Positions 1 through 8,503 of a stretch of DNA of 64,000 nucleotides are shown here, piece after piece; within the stretch, counting starts at the first letter, position 1, and the number at the start of each line of letters is the position of its first letter. The notes beneath the pieces were generated by a model that ran no database searches, was not told the origin of the DNA, and saw only the letters and a list, made by a program, of their open reading frames with translations. Source of the stretch: Alcanivorax sp. (GTDB taxonomy: Bacteria > Pseudomonadota > Gammaproteobacteria > Pseudomonadales > Alcanivoracaceae); NCBI RefSeq assembly GCF_002726155.1, contig NZ_PBSH01000010.1, positions 23,990 through 87,989 of the forward strand, read 5' to 3'. The position numbers and the translations under genes were made by a program.

Positions 1-793
1 CCGCAAAGTTCACCGTGCAGCCTTTGTAGATGGGCAGCTCCACTGACACCAACCGTTCCAGAATATGGCACAGGGGCAGGAAGCACAGCTGATCATCGTC
101 TTCATGGGCATCGAGCACCTGCTCGCCGGCGGCCAGCTGGAACAGCACATTGCGATGACTGATCATGGCCCCCTTGGGTGCCCCGGTGGTGCCGGACGTG
201 TAGATCAGCATGCGGATATCATCGGGCTGGCTCTGGGCAATGCAGGTGCTGAACTGCTCTTCTGCATCCGGGATCTGTTCACCCAGTGCGTAAAGTTCAT
301 CCAGGAACATGACCATGGGATCGTCAAAATCCCGCAGCCCTTTGCGGTCATAAACAATGACTTTTTTCAGGGTCGGCACCTGATCACGCACGGTCAGGTA
401 CTTGTCCAACTGTTCATCGTTTTCCACAAACAGGAAGGCCGATTCGCTGTCATTGACCAGGTAAGCCAGCTGCTCGGGGCTGTCGGTGGTGTAGACGCCG
501 TTACTGATGCCGCCCGCACCGGCAATACCCAGATCGCAGTACAGCCATTCCTTGTTGTCTTCGCTGAGAATGGATACCGGCTGGCCGCGCTCCAGCCCAA
601 GGGACAAGAGCGCAACGCCAATGGCACGGGCTTTTTCGTAATAATCCAGCCAACTATGGCTTTGCCAGATGCCCAGATCCTTTTCGCGATGGGCAATACT
701 GTTGCCCCGCTCCAGACATTGCTTGCGCCAGAGTTTGACCACGGTATCGCAACCGTGGAGCTGAGTCGGTGTGGTGTTATTTTTAGTCATCAT
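1..793 (-). CDS. Long-chain acyl-CoA synthetase, AMP-binding family (3' part missing)
   Basis: Activates a carboxylic acid, probably a fatty acid, to its acyl-CoA through an acyl-adenylate. About 264 N-terminal residues are visible; the gene runs off the left edge. The AMP-binding P-loop YTSGTTGAPKG is near residues 198-208, and the following FLPLCHILER stretch is typical of long-chain acyl-CoA synthetases (family knowledge). The start overlaps the livF stop (TGATG); a second ATG follows directly at 790. It is the last visible gene of a liv-type ABC operon. Acyl-CoA ligases are often found with such transporters, which suggests import and activation of an aliphatic or aromatic acid rather than only amino acids (inference). 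Family call is firm, substrate unknown. Confidence 0.9.
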   Translation of the reverse strand, partial: MMTKNNTTPTQLHGCDTVVKLWRKQCLERGNSIAHREKDLGIWQSHSWLDYYEKARAIGVALLSLGLERGQPVSILSEDNKEWLYCDLGIAGAGGISNGVYTTDSPEQLAYLVNDSESAFLFVENDEQLDKYLTVRDQVPTLKKVIVYDRKGLRDFDDPMVMFLDELYALGEQIPDAEEQFSTCIAQSQPDDIRMLIYTSGTTGAPKGAMISHRNVLFQLAAGEQVLDAHEDDDQLCFLPLCHILERLVSVELPIYKGCTVNFA

Positions 794-1593
794 CAGCGCC
801 AGGTCTTCTTTCGTTTCCAGCGTTTTTCCGGTCGGTCATCCCCCGCCGACTGGCCCAGATAAAATTCACGAATATCGTCGCTGGCGAGTAGATCCTCGGC
901 AGTGCCATCCATGACAATGCGCCCGGTTTCCAGTACGTAGCCATGGTCCGCCGTATTCAGCGCCACCTGGGCATTCTGCTCTACCAGCAATAACGTAACG
1001 CCCTGCTCTTTATTGAGCCGGCGAATAATCTGGAAGATTTCCTGCACCAGCAGTGGCGACAGGCCCAGCGAAGGCTCATCCAGCAGCATCAATGAAGGGC
1101 GCGACATCAGCCCACGGCCAATGGCCAGCATTTGCTGCTGACCGCCGGACAAGGTGCCTGCTGCCTGGCTACGGCGATCTTTCAGAATAGGGAAATAGTC
1201 ATAAACCATTTCGATATCCTGGCGGACGGCGGCCTTGTCACGGCGAATATAGGCGCCCATGACCAGGTTTTCTTCCACGCTCAGGAAAGGGAATACCTCT
1301 CGCCCTTCGGGTACATGGGCAATACCTTTTCGTACCAGCTTGTCCGGCTCGCTGCCGTCGATGGTTTCACCGGCCAGGGTGACGCTGCCTTTGCGCGGTG
1401 CCAATGCACCGGAAATGGTTTTCATCAGGGTCGTCTTGCCAGCACCGTTGGCACCCAGGATGGTGACCACCGAACCTTCATGGACATCGATGGACACCCC
1501 GCGCAGGGCCATCACCGGGCCATAAAACGCTTCCAGATTTTTCACCTGCAACAGGGGCTGGGCGCTCTGGGTTTTCTCTGCCGCGTTACTCAT
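793..1593 (-). CDS. livF: Branched-chain amino acid-type ABC transporter ATP-binding protein LivF
   Basis: Cytoplasmic ATPase subunit of a HAAT-family importer. Walker A GANGAGKTT lies at about residues 47-55, the signature LSGGQ at 148-152 and Walker B LMLLDEP at 168-174. The length of 266 aa is slightly above the usual 235, because of an N-terminal lead of about 14 residues and a basic C-terminal tail (RPEKRWKRKKTWR). Its start overlaps the livG stop by four bases, so translation is probably coupled. Substrate specificity cannot be read from the ATPase. No periplasmic binding protein gene is in the window; it may lie beyond the left edge. Confidence 0.93.
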   Translation of the reverse strand: MSNAAEKTQSAQPLLQVKNLEAFYGPVMALRGVSIDVHEGSVVTILGANGAGKTTLMKTISGALAPRKGSVTLAGETIDGSEPDKLVRKGIAHVPEGREVFPFLSVEENLVMGAYIRRDKAAVRQDIEMVYDYFPILKDRRSQAAGTLSGGQQQMLAIGRGLMSRPSLMLLDEPSLGLSPLLVQEIFQIIRRLNKEQGVTLLLVEQNAQVALNTADHGYVLETGRIVMDGTAEDLLASDDIREFYLGQSAGDDRPEKRWKRKKTWR

Positions 1594-2360
1594 GATGTAG
1601 CCTCCGTACCCAGGTACGCTTCAATCACTTTCGGGTTCGCCTGCACTTCGGCAGCGGTACCCATGGCCAGCGGATGGCCTTCTGCCACCGCCAGCACCCG
1701 GTCGGAGACACGCGACACCAGGCTCATATCGTGCTCCACCATCAGTACGGTAAGCCCCAGATCTTTCTGCATGTCCTCAATCCACCAGGCCATGTTCTGG
1801 GTTTCTTCCACACTAAGCCCGGAGGCCGGCTCATCCAGCAGAATCAATTTCGGTTCACTGGCCAGTGCACGGGCAATTTCCACCACCTTGCGCACCCCGT
1901 AAGGCAGCCCGGCGATTAATTTGTCCCGGTACGGCGCCAGATCCAGAAAATCGATAACCTCTTCCACCAGCAGGCGCTGTTCACGCTCACTGCGTCTTAC
2001 CTTGGGCAAAAACAGCAACTCTTCGAACCAGCGGGTTTGCCGGCGGCAATGCCGGCCGATCAGCAGGTTCTGCAAGACCGAGGAGTGATCGAACAACTCG
2101 ATATTCTGGAAGGTGCGGGCGATCCCCAGCCCGGCCACGTCGTGGGCAGGCAAGCCAGTGATATCCTGGCCATCGAAGATGATCTGCCCCGCACTCGGTT
2201 CATAAAGGCGGCTAATCAGATTGAAGATAGTGGATTTACCGGCCCCATTGGGCCCCACCAGAGTAAAGACTTCACCGGCTTCCACGTGGAAGCTGACGCC
2301 ATCCACCGCTTTAACGCCCCCGAAGGAAATGGAAAGATCCTTAACCTGTAACAGACTCAT
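1590..2360 (-). CDS. livG: Branched-chain amino acid-type ABC transporter ATP-binding protein LivG
   Basis: Second ATPase subunit of the importer, 256 aa, normal for LivG. Walker A GPNGAGKST spans residues 36-44 and Walker B LILLDEP 172-178. The signature motif is degenerate (LPYGVRK at about 152-158 instead of LSGGQ), as is common in LivG proteins. The ARTFQNIELF stretch at about 81-90 is a LivG hallmark. The gene overlaps livM by four bases upstream and livF by four bases downstream, which supports a tightly coupled operon livH-livM-livG-livF-acyl-CoA synthetase. Confidence 0.94.
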   Translation of the reverse strand: MSLLQVKDLSISFGGVKAVDGVSFHVEAGEVFTLVGPNGAGKSTIFNLISRLYEPSAGQIIFDGQDITGLPAHDVAGLGIARTFQNIELFDHSSVLQNLLIGRHCRRQTRWFEELLFLPKVRRSEREQRLLVEEVIDFLDLAPYRDKLIAGLPYGVRKVVEIARALASEPKLILLDEPASGLSVEETQNMAWWIEDMQKDLGLTVLMVEHDMSLVSRVSDRVLAVAEGHPLAMGTAAEVQANPKVIEAYLGTEATS

Positions 2361-3454
2361 CGTTGGCGCTCCGTTTTCAGGTAAGTTCGGGTACGTCGGA
2401 ACATACCCTTGCGATACAAGGGAAACAGTTGCAGCCAGGTGCGCACCTTGAACCAGACTCCGTAGAGCCCGCGGGGCTCGTAAATCACCATGAGCAGGAT
2501 CAACAACGCGAACAGTGCCGTATCGAGACCAGGATAGGCCGCGATCTGTATACCCGCAGTGTTATCCAGGTAATCACTGGCAATCGCGATAACTTGTGGC
2601 AACAGCACCACCACGATGGCACCGAAGAACGCGCCGTGCACTGAACCCAACCCGCCAATCACCACCTGCAACAGCAACGTGATGGAAATCAGCACCAGGA
2701 AGCTTTCATAGTTCACCGCCTGGGCCAGGTGAGCGTAAAGCGCACCTGCCAGCCCGGTAATGGCACAGGACAAGCTGAACGCCAGGGTTTTGGCGCGGGC
2801 CACATTGACGCCAAGCGCACGGGCAGAGACTTCGCTGTCACGCACCGCCAGAAACGACCGGCCCGAAGCACTACGCAGCAAGTTCAGGTAGCCCAGCGTC
2901 ACCAGCACCAGCACCCCCAGACAGAGATAATAGAAAGCCTCTGGCGTGGCGTAACGGTCGATCTCCATGCCGAACAGGTTGATTGGTGGCGCAAACACAC
3001 CGGCGACCCCGCCGGTCACCGGCTCGGCCATGATCGACACATCCTCCACAATGATGCTCAGCGCCAGGGTGGCAATGCCCAGATAGATGCCGCTCATACG
3101 CAGTATCGGCCGGGCAATGACGGCGCCGGCGATTCCGGAGGTCACCGCACTGGCCAGCAACGCAGGCACGAAATGCCAGCCACGCTGCATCAGTGCCAGA
3201 TTGGTAAAGGCACCGATCGCCATAAACGCTGCATGGCCAAGGCTGACTTGCCCGGTGTGGCCACTGATCAGCATCAGCCCCAGCCCCGCCAGCGACCAGA
3301 CCAGCACAGCAGTCAGTTCACCCAGATAGTAATTACCGAGCACCCAGGGCGCAGCCAGCAGCAGTGCGGCCAGTATCGCGTACTGGGCCATGTGCCAGCG
3401 GCCTTCAAACAGATTGATATCGTCGTCGTAACGGCTTTTAAAACGGTTGCTCAT
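2357..3454 (-). CDS. livM: Branched-chain amino acid-type ABC transporter permease LivM
   Basis: Inner-membrane permease of 365 aa with several hydrophobic segments. The core has the LivM signature region GHTGQVSLGHAAFMAIGA at about residues 65-82 and the cytoplasmic loop GRSFLAVRDSEVSARALG that contacts the ATPase (family knowledge). The N-terminal 20 residues are polar and precede the first membrane segment. The gene sits 3 bp after livH and overlaps livG. Nothing is unusual about it. Confidence 0.93.
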   Translation of the reverse strand: MSNRFKSRYDDDINLFEGRWHMAQYAILAALLLAAPWVLGNYYLGELTAVLVWSLAGLGLMLISGHTGQVSLGHAAFMAIGAFTNLALMQRGWHFVPALLASAVTSGIAGAVIARPILRMSGIYLGIATLALSIIVEDVSIMAEPVTGGVAGVFAPPINLFGMEIDRYATPEAFYYLCLGVLVLVTLGYLNLLRSASGRSFLAVRDSEVSARALGVNVARAKTLAFSLSCAITGLAGALYAHLAQAVNYESFLVLISITLLLQVVIGGLGSVHGAFFGAIVVVLLPQVIAIASDYLDNTAGIQIAAYPGLDTALFALLILLMVIYEPRGLYGVWFKVRTWLQLFPLYRKGMFRRTRTYLKTERQR

Positions 3455-3457
3455 GGC

Positions 3458-4336
3458 CTACACCTTCTTCTGGCTGATCTGTGCAAACAGGCCGCCGGGG
3501 CGCAAGATCAGCACCAGCAACATCAGCACATAAGGAGCAATCTGACCGACGCCAGAAGGCAAGTAACGGCCCGCGAACGGTTCCACGATGCCCACCAGCA
3601 ACCCGCCCAGTAACGCACCGGGCAAGGACCCCAGCCCGCCGATTACCGCCGCAGCAAACGCCTTGATGCCAAACAGCAGGCCCACCGATGGCTCAACCGC
3701 CCCCTTGGCGGCGAACATGACCCCGGCAATGGCGGCCACCACCCCGGACAGGGCCCAGACAATGGCGTTGATCCGCTTCACCGGAATGCCCATGTAGTAA
3801 GCGGCCATCTGATTCTGGCTACTGGCCTGCATGGCCACACCGAGGCGGGTGCGGGCAAAGAAGAAGTAAAGAATGGATGTGAGGGCCACGGTAGTAACGA
3901 TGATCACCGCATCCACCACTGGAATGATCAGGTCACCAAATTCCCACACCTTGCCGACAAAAGGCGTTTGCAGGGAGGCGGGATCATGCCCCCAGATCAC
4001 ACCGGCGGCGAAGCGCATCAGAAAACCCAAAGCGATGGTGAGAATCACCATGGCGAACTGCGGCTGACCAAAAATGGCGCGCAATACCAGGCGATCCAAC
4101 AGGTAACCAAAGACCCCCAGAATCAGGGCGGCCAGAGTAATACCTATCAGGAATGGCAGGTCGGCGTATTCGGCATTGATGAAGGTAATGCCCAGAAAGG
4201 CCCCCAGCATCATCATGTCACCCTGCGCAAAGTTGACTGCTTCTGAGGCTTTGTAAATCAGTACAAAGCCCAGTGCCAGCAACCCGTAGATGCAGCCGTT
4301 AGCGACCCCGCTGACCAGCAGCTGGAGTATATCCAT
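3458..4336 (-). CDS. livH: Branched-chain amino acid-type ABC transporter permease LivH
   Basis: First gene of the transporter operon, 292 aa, normal for LivH. The N-terminus has the family signature GVANGCIYGLLALGFVLIYK, followed by NFAQGDMMMLGAF. The EAA-like loop is ARTRLGVAMQASSQNQMAAYYMGI. A purine-rich ribosome binding site (GGGAGAGAGGGA) lies just before the ATG. The upstream 252-bp gap contains a pyrimidine-rich leader on this strand but no promoter that I can assign with confidence. Confidence 0.93.
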   Translation of the reverse strand: MDILQLLVSGVANGCIYGLLALGFVLIYKASEAVNFAQGDMMMLGAFLGITFINAEYADLPFLIGITLAALILGVFGYLLDRLVLRAIFGQPQFAMVILTIALGFLMRFAAGVIWGHDPASLQTPFVGKVWEFGDLIIPVVDAVIIVTTVALTSILYFFFARTRLGVAMQASSQNQMAAYYMGIPVKRINAIVWALSGVVAAIAGVMFAAKGAVEPSVGLLFGIKAFAAAVIGGLGSLPGALLGGLLVGIVEPFAGRYLPSGVGQIAPYVLMLLVLILRPGGLFAQISQKKV

Positions 4337-4527
4337 GGTCCCTCTCTCCCGGGGGGTTTATTGTTCTGGTGTATTTTTATGCAGTTCTTTCGAGACTATC
4401 TGAAGCTTTACATTCTCTCCAGTATGTAAAATGTAACAAGGTTGGACAAAGAGCCAAAAACGTCACGGATCAGGCCGGAAAAGCGTTTTTGGGTCGGCGA
4501 ACGCCAGCAGGCAGAGAAAAAACAGGA

Positions 4528-4568
4528 CAAAACAAGGAGGAAAGAGAGAGGGAAAGAGAGAAAAAGGG
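4528..4568 (+). repeat. Polypurine tract in the gap upstream of livH
   Basis: The plus strand is almost pure A/G over about 40 bases, with repeated GAGAG and GGAAAG words. It lies between the DUF3299 gene and livH and would be a C/T-rich leader on the livH strand. It encodes no convincing protein. Such tracts can form triplex or slipped structures, but here it may be simple low-complexity DNA. Confidence 0.6.
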
Positions 4569-4588
4569 CCGCCAGCCAGGCGTTAGCG

Positions 4589-5131
4589 TTACCGAGGGTA
4601 ACCCGTAAAGGCTTCCGCACTTTTACCTTCCAGCACATATCCTGCCGTACCGTATTCGGTATCTTGCGATGAGACGGTCAAGGTGCCCTCCAGCCACATT
4701 GCATCCAGTGCCAGATCCAGCGGCACGCCGCGCCCTGCCATCTTCACCAGCACAATCTGGTTACGCGGCGGTGGCGGGGTGTGGATGCACGCACCAAAAT
4801 ACGGAACCAGCAGGAATTCCCGGACATACTCTTCATCGCCGTCCAGTGGCACGCCGTAACCCGCCATACGCACCTCGGTATTATCCAGAGACTGCTTCAG
4901 CGGCGCTTCCCGCCAGGCCTTGTCGATGGCATCCATCAGCTTCTCGCCACGGCTATCGCCATCGGCAATCCCATCCGGGGCCTGCTGTTCCCCATAGATT
5001 TCATCGAACAGGGAGCTGTATATCGCCGACGGATCATAATCCTGCGGCACCAGAGCATCCCACTCAATTTCATTGGCCGCCACGGACGGCAGGCTGCAGG
5101 CAAAACAAAGTAAAGCAATCAAAAAGCGCAT
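4589..5131 (-). CDS. DUF3299 periplasmic protein, last gene of the zinc operon
   Basis: Small exported protein of 180 aa with a signal peptide (MRFLIALLCFACSLPSVAA, probable cut near residue 19). The conserved DUF3299 core includes MAGYGVPLDGDE and FGACIHTPPPPRNQIVLV, with a Cys-x-His pair. The biochemical role is unknown. DUF3299 proteins commonly accompany MacB-like ABC transporters and DUF2796 (ZrgA) proteins, and that is the context here: it starts 2 bp after the permease stop. I infer a periplasmic role in metal handling with that transporter. Confidence 0.85.
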   Translation of the reverse strand: MRFLIALLCFACSLPSVAANEIEWDALVPQDYDPSAIYSSLFDEIYGEQQAPDGIADGDSRGEKLMDAIDKAWREAPLKQSLDNTEVRMAGYGVPLDGDEEYVREFLLVPYFGACIHTPPPPRNQIVLVKMAGRGVPLDLALDAMWLEGTLTVSSQDTEYGTAGYVLEGKSAEAFTGYPR

Positions 5132-5133
5132 GG

Positions 5134-6372
5134 TCAGTTCCTGGGTGTCAGGCCATCGGCCAGGCTATTGCGGAAGGCCTTTTCGGCCGGAATCAAACCT
5201 GCCAGGGAGCCCGCCGCGAGAATAGCACCAATAGCCGGCAACTCCCGCAACGCAAGAAAGTTGTCGGGAAGCCGCAGCGACCATTCAGCCAAAGCCATTG
5301 GCGCCAATCCCCATTGCCCTGCAAACAATACCCCCAGACCCAACATACAGCCCAGCATAGTGAGACACAGGCTTTCACCGACAATGACCGTATACACGGC
5401 CAATCGCCCCGCCCCTGTGGCTCGTAGAACCGCCATTTCATGACGGCGCCCTTCCAGGGCCGCCAGCACGGTGGACACAAGCACCAACAAGGCCACCGCC
5501 AGAACCGCCAGCGAGGTTGCCCGCAAGGCATTCTCTCCAGCAGCAGTCATCCGCCACAACCGCTGCAACTGTACCCCGGGAATAATGGCGGTAAGCGGCT
5601 CTTTGTCATAACGGGACAGCTCCCGCTGCAGGCTCAACACCGCCATACGTCGCTCAAGCCCCAACATGACCGCATTCACCGAATCCGGCTTGTCCAGTGC
5701 CTGCCCCGGCATGGGAGGCATGCCGGACAGGTAGGCGCCACCGCGGTGGATCAGGGCCATGCCTTGCAGCGAAATATGCACGCTCTGATCCACCGGCGTA
5801 CCCGTGGGCGCCAGAATCCCCACCACCGTAAATGGGTGGTTATCATGCTCCACAATAGCCGGGCCGCTGGCGCCATGGGCCAGCACAATGCGCTCACCTT
5901 GCTGGTAGCCAAGCCGTGCGGCCACGGCACTGCCGAGTACGGCCTGATCGGCGCCGGCAAACCAGCGCCCGCTTTGCAGGCTCAAACCCTGATCCCGCCC
6001 GTAACGGTAGTGCGTCAAGTAGCTGTCGTTAGTCGCCACCACCGGATAACCGCGATGGGAATCGCCCAACGCAATAGGAATCCACCACTTCACATCCGGG
6101 TGGTCGGCCAGATATTCCACCGTGTTCCAGCGAATACCCGCCGTGGGGTCGCTGAGGCGGAACACGCTATAGAGCAAGATATTCATTGGCCCACCACGGG
6201 CACTAACGATCAGGTCGGTGCCCGAAATGGTGCTGGAAAAATTGGCGCGGACCTGATGACGCACCCGATCCACACCGATGATCATCAGCACGCTCATGGC
6301 AATGGCAACCACGATCAGCAGCGCCGATGTGCGCCGGGTTTTCAGGGAGGCAAGCATCACTTTAGCAAGCAT
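5134..6372 (-). CDS. ABC transporter permease, FtsX/MacB type, zinc operon
   Basis: Inner-membrane permease of 412 aa. It has an N-terminal membrane helix, a large periplasmic domain, and three C-terminal helices containing the FtsX signature (LEGRRHEMAVLRATGAG). The start is MLAKVMLASLKTRR, which overlaps the end of the ATPase gene; an upstream in-frame start would read deep into that gene. MacB/LolCDE-type permeases usually do not import; they drive periplasmic or outer-membrane processes (family knowledge). With ZrgA and DUF3299 beside it, it is probably part of a Zur-controlled zinc-acquisition machine of the ZrgABC kind described in Vibrio. Confidence 0.9.
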   Translation of the reverse strand: MLAKVMLASLKTRRTSALLIVVAIAMSVLMIIGVDRVRHQVRANFSSTISGTDLIVSARGGPMNILLYSVFRLSDPTAGIRWNTVEYLADHPDVKWWIPIALGDSHRGYPVVATNDSYLTHYRYGRDQGLSLQSGRWFAGADQAVLGSAVAARLGYQQGERIVLAHGASGPAIVEHDNHPFTVVGILAPTGTPVDQSVHISLQGMALIHRGGAYLSGMPPMPGQALDKPDSVNAVMLGLERRMAVLSLQRELSRYDKEPLTAIIPGVQLQRLWRMTAAGENALRATSLAVLAVALLVLVSTVLAALEGRRHEMAVLRATGAGRLAVYTVIVGESLCLTMLGCMLGLGVLFAGQWGLAPMALAEWSLRLPDNFLALRELPAIGAILAAGSLAGLIPAEKAFRNSLADGLTPRN

Positions 6373-7069
6373 GACTGCCCTCCCCGGCCAGACTGGCGAA
6401 ATCCACACTGCGCTGGAAATGGTGACCCACCTGTCCGTCATGACTCACCATCAGCAAGGCACTGCCGGACTGTTCGCACAGTTCACAAAGCAACGTCAGC
6501 AAGGTATCGCGGCTGCGGCTATCCAGCGCGGAGGTGGGTTCATCGGCAATGATCAGAGCCGGCTTGCCGAACAAGGCCCGGGCGGCCGCCACCCGTTGTT
6601 GCTGCCCAAAAGACAGTTGCCAGGCCGGCAAGTCAATGGGGCCGTCATCCAGCCCCAGCCGTGAAAGCAAGCCACGGGCGGCAGCCTGTCTCTGCTCCTT
6701 GCGACGCCCTGCTTCGCGCTCACAGCGCAGACGGGAGAAGCTGGCCGCAAGACAAACGTTGTCCACGGCGCTCAGGTAGGGCAGCAAATTGAACGCCTGA
6801 AAGATAACGCCCATATGATCGGCGCGAAACGCGTCCCGGCGACGCTGGGAAAGAGTAGAAAAAGGCTGGCCGGCAACCTGAACACGCCCGCTCTGCATCG
6901 GGCGGATGCCGGTAATCAGTGACAACAGAGTGCTTTTGCCACAGCCGCTGGGACCATGAAACAGCACCCGCTCCCCTGCCTGCAGGGCAAACTCCGGCAC
7001 CTGCAAGAAGGAACGAACCTGGCCGGGATGACGGTATTCCAGGTCGTTGATTTCCAGTACCGGGCTCAC
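6362..7069 (-). CDS. ABC transporter ATP-binding protein, MacB/LolD type, zinc operon
   Basis: ATPase partner of the adjacent permease, 235 aa from a GTG start. Walker A GPSGCGKST lies at about residues 39-47, the signature is degenerate (LSFGQQQR) and Walker B is LIIADEPTSALDS. I chose the GTG at 7069 (reading SPVLEINDLEYRH) because GGAG lies 10 nt upstream and overlaps the end of zrgA. A longer frame to 7123 would overlap zrgA and has no clear binding site. The 3' end overlaps the permease start. Confidence 0.9.
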   Translation of the reverse strand: MSPVLEINDLEYRHPGQVRSFLQVPEFALQAGERVLFHGPSGCGKSTLLSLITGIRPMQSGRVQVAGQPFSTLSQRRRDAFRADHMGVIFQAFNLLPYLSAVDNVCLAASFSRLRCEREAGRRKEQRQAAARGLLSRLGLDDGPIDLPAWQLSFGQQQRVAAARALFGKPALIIADEPTSALDSRSRDTLLTLLCELCEQSGSALLMVSHDGQVGHHFQRSVDFASLAGEGSHAC

Positions 7070-7076
7070 TGCGGCA

Positions 7077-7619
7077 TTACTCCAGCGGTATGCGGGTTTC
7101 ACCCGGCGCCAGACGCAAGGCACTCTGGGCGGCAGGCAACAGCAACACCACCTCTGTAGTCAGGCTAGAGAAAGTGTCCAGAAACGGTAAATCCACGGCG
7201 TTTAATTTTTCAGGAAACGCGCAGGAAAATAACCACTCGTTGTCCACATCTTCGTGGTGACTGTGCGCGTCGTGATCGTGATGATCATGGGAATCATGCG
7301 CTTGCTGCTCCGGGAACAAGGAGTCCACAGAGCTGATGGAAGCACTGACCGGTTCACACTGTGCGGCCGGCGAAGGCTGTGGCGCGGCCACCTGCGCCAG
7401 ACGCTTGCCATAACGGGCCCGGGCAGGCACGTCCGCTGGCGGCTGCTCAGTGCCGAGGATATCCATCAAGGGCGCCCGGAAACGGATTGTCACCTGCTCT
7501 CCCTCCACCACCACGGCCGCCTCGGCCAGGCCATGCTGGTGCACGCCTGCGGCGGTCGTAGACAGACTGACCGACAGCAGCAAGCAGGCCAGACTGTTAC
7601 GTTGCCAACGAGTTATCAT
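7077..7619 (-). CDS. zrgA: ZrgA-like zinc-binding periplasmic protein (DUF2796)
   Basis: Exported 180-aa protein of the DUF2796 family. It has an N-terminal signal peptide, then HQHGLAEA at about residues 27-34, and a His/Asp cluster at about 108-124 (HDSHDHHDHDAHSHHED) that fits reversible zinc binding. C-terminal DUF2796 sequence includes LFSCAFPEKLNAVDLPFLDTF. ZrgA of Vibrio cholerae is a Zur-regulated zinc-uptake component (established knowledge). Here it overlaps the MerC-like gene by 23 bp and precedes an ABC pair and DUF3299, matching that arrangement. Confidence 0.9.
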   Translation of the reverse strand: MITRWQRNSLACLLLSVSLSTTAAGVHQHGLAEAAVVVEGEQVTIRFRAPLMDILGTEQPPADVPARARYGKRLAQVAAPQPSPAAQCEPVSASISSVDSLFPEQQAHDSHDHHDHDAHSHHEDVDNEWLFSCAFPEKLNAVDLPFLDTFSSLTTEVVLLLPAAQSALRLAPGETRIPLE

Positions 7620-8001
7620 GATTTACCTCACAGTCTTTACAGCCCCGGATGTTACCGACATGGGTAGCCACCAGAGCGATTCCGATCAGCGTTGTCAGTA
7701 ACGGCTCCCAGAGAGTGCCGTGCATAGCACTTTCAAAGACAGTTAGCAGACACAGACCCGACAAGGCGAACACGCCGGGGAGCAACACCGAAAGCCGGCG
7801 ATGTCGACGGTAGCCTATGCCAATAGCAAGCAAGCTGACCGGCACAATGATGGCGAGCATGACCAGATGAAAAACCTCTTCGACACTGCCAAAAGCCGAT
7901 AACAACCCGATGGCAAAAAGCCCCGCCAGGCTGGCGACACAATGAATCATGCAGAGGCTGGACAGGCCGATGGCCACCGCGTCCAGACGAAAACGTTGCA
8001 T
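7597..8001 (-). CDS. MerC-domain small membrane protein
   Basis: 134-aa protein with four predicted membrane helices. The N-terminal helix has LCMIHCVAS, with Cys17 and Cys21 placed like the metal-binding cysteines of MerC mercury transporters. The C-terminal tail CKDCEVNHD adds a second Cys pair. The start (MQRFRLDAVAIG) lies 28 bp after zur; a longer open frame reaching 8379 overlaps zur and is not coding. MerC-like proteins occur beside zur in some marine proteobacteria, so a role with zinc rather than mercury is likely here (inference). No mer genes are present. Confidence 0.85.
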   Translation of the reverse strand: MQRFRLDAVAIGLSSLCMIHCVASLAGLFAIGLLSAFGSVEEVFHLVMLAIIVPVSLLAIGIGYRRHRRLSVLLPGVFALSGLCLLTVFESAMHGTLWEPLLTTLIGIALVATHVGNIRGCKDCEVNHDNSLAT

Positions 8002-8029
8002 TACCGTCTCCCGAAAAACGATTATTTGT

Positions 8030-8494
8030 TTACGACGCCGCGCAATCCACGCAACGACCATGCACTTCCAGCAGGGGCTCGCGCTGAATAACAAAACCCA
8101 CTTCATCGAGGGTTTGCTGCAATTCGTCCACAGCGGCTCCCGCCATGGGCGTTTCCTGAACGCCACCACACTGGTCACACAGCAGGAACACCGTTCCTCG
8201 ATGGCCGTGCTGACAGGTGATGTGATCACAGGCCAGATACTGGTTGGTGGAACTGAGTCGATGGGCCAGCCCTTGCTGAACCAGAAAATCCAGCGCTCGA
8301 TACATAGTGGGCGGCTGCGCATTGCTCTGATAACGAGCCTTGAACTGATCCAGTAGCTGATAGGCCGTTTGCGGACCACCCTGCTCCAGCATCAACGACA
8401 TGACCTGCTTGCGCTGGGGCGTCATCCGCACGCCCTGCTTGCGACATTGCTGTTCAGCGCTGTTAAGAATCTGCTCGGTACGACTCACTGCCAT
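8030..8494 (-). CDS. zur: Zinc uptake regulator Zur (Fur family)
   Basis: Zinc-sensing repressor of 154 aa. The N-terminal winged helix includes RMTPQRKQVMSLML and YRALDFLVQQGLAHRL. The C-terminal dimerisation domain has the Zur/Fur structural zinc cysteines C106-x-x-C109 and C148-x-x-C151. Zur rather than Fur is chosen from the sequence DHITCQHGHRG and from the neighbours, which are a typical zinc-starvation set. It is the fourth gene of the operon, 9 bp after DUF1826, so it is probably autoregulated through the upstream Zur box. Confidence 0.92.
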   Translation of the reverse strand: MAVSRTEQILNSAEQQCRKQGVRMTPQRKQVMSLMLEQGGPQTAYQLLDQFKARYQSNAQPPTMYRALDFLVQQGLAHRLSSTNQYLACDHITCQHGHRGTVFLLCDQCGGVQETPMAGAAVDELQQTLDEVGFVIQREPLLEVHGRCVDCAAS

Positions 8495-8503
8495 GTTTTC
8501 AGC

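Noticed and set aside
4408..4638. Open frame of 76 codons with a hydrophobic centre in the gap before livH
   Set aside because: The hydrophobic residues come from the pyrimidine-rich tract; it overlaps the DUF3299 gene end and has no binding site.
7597..8379. MerC-like gene with a 126-residue N-terminal extension
   Set aside because: The extension lies inside zur in another frame; the MerC domain starts naturally at 8001.
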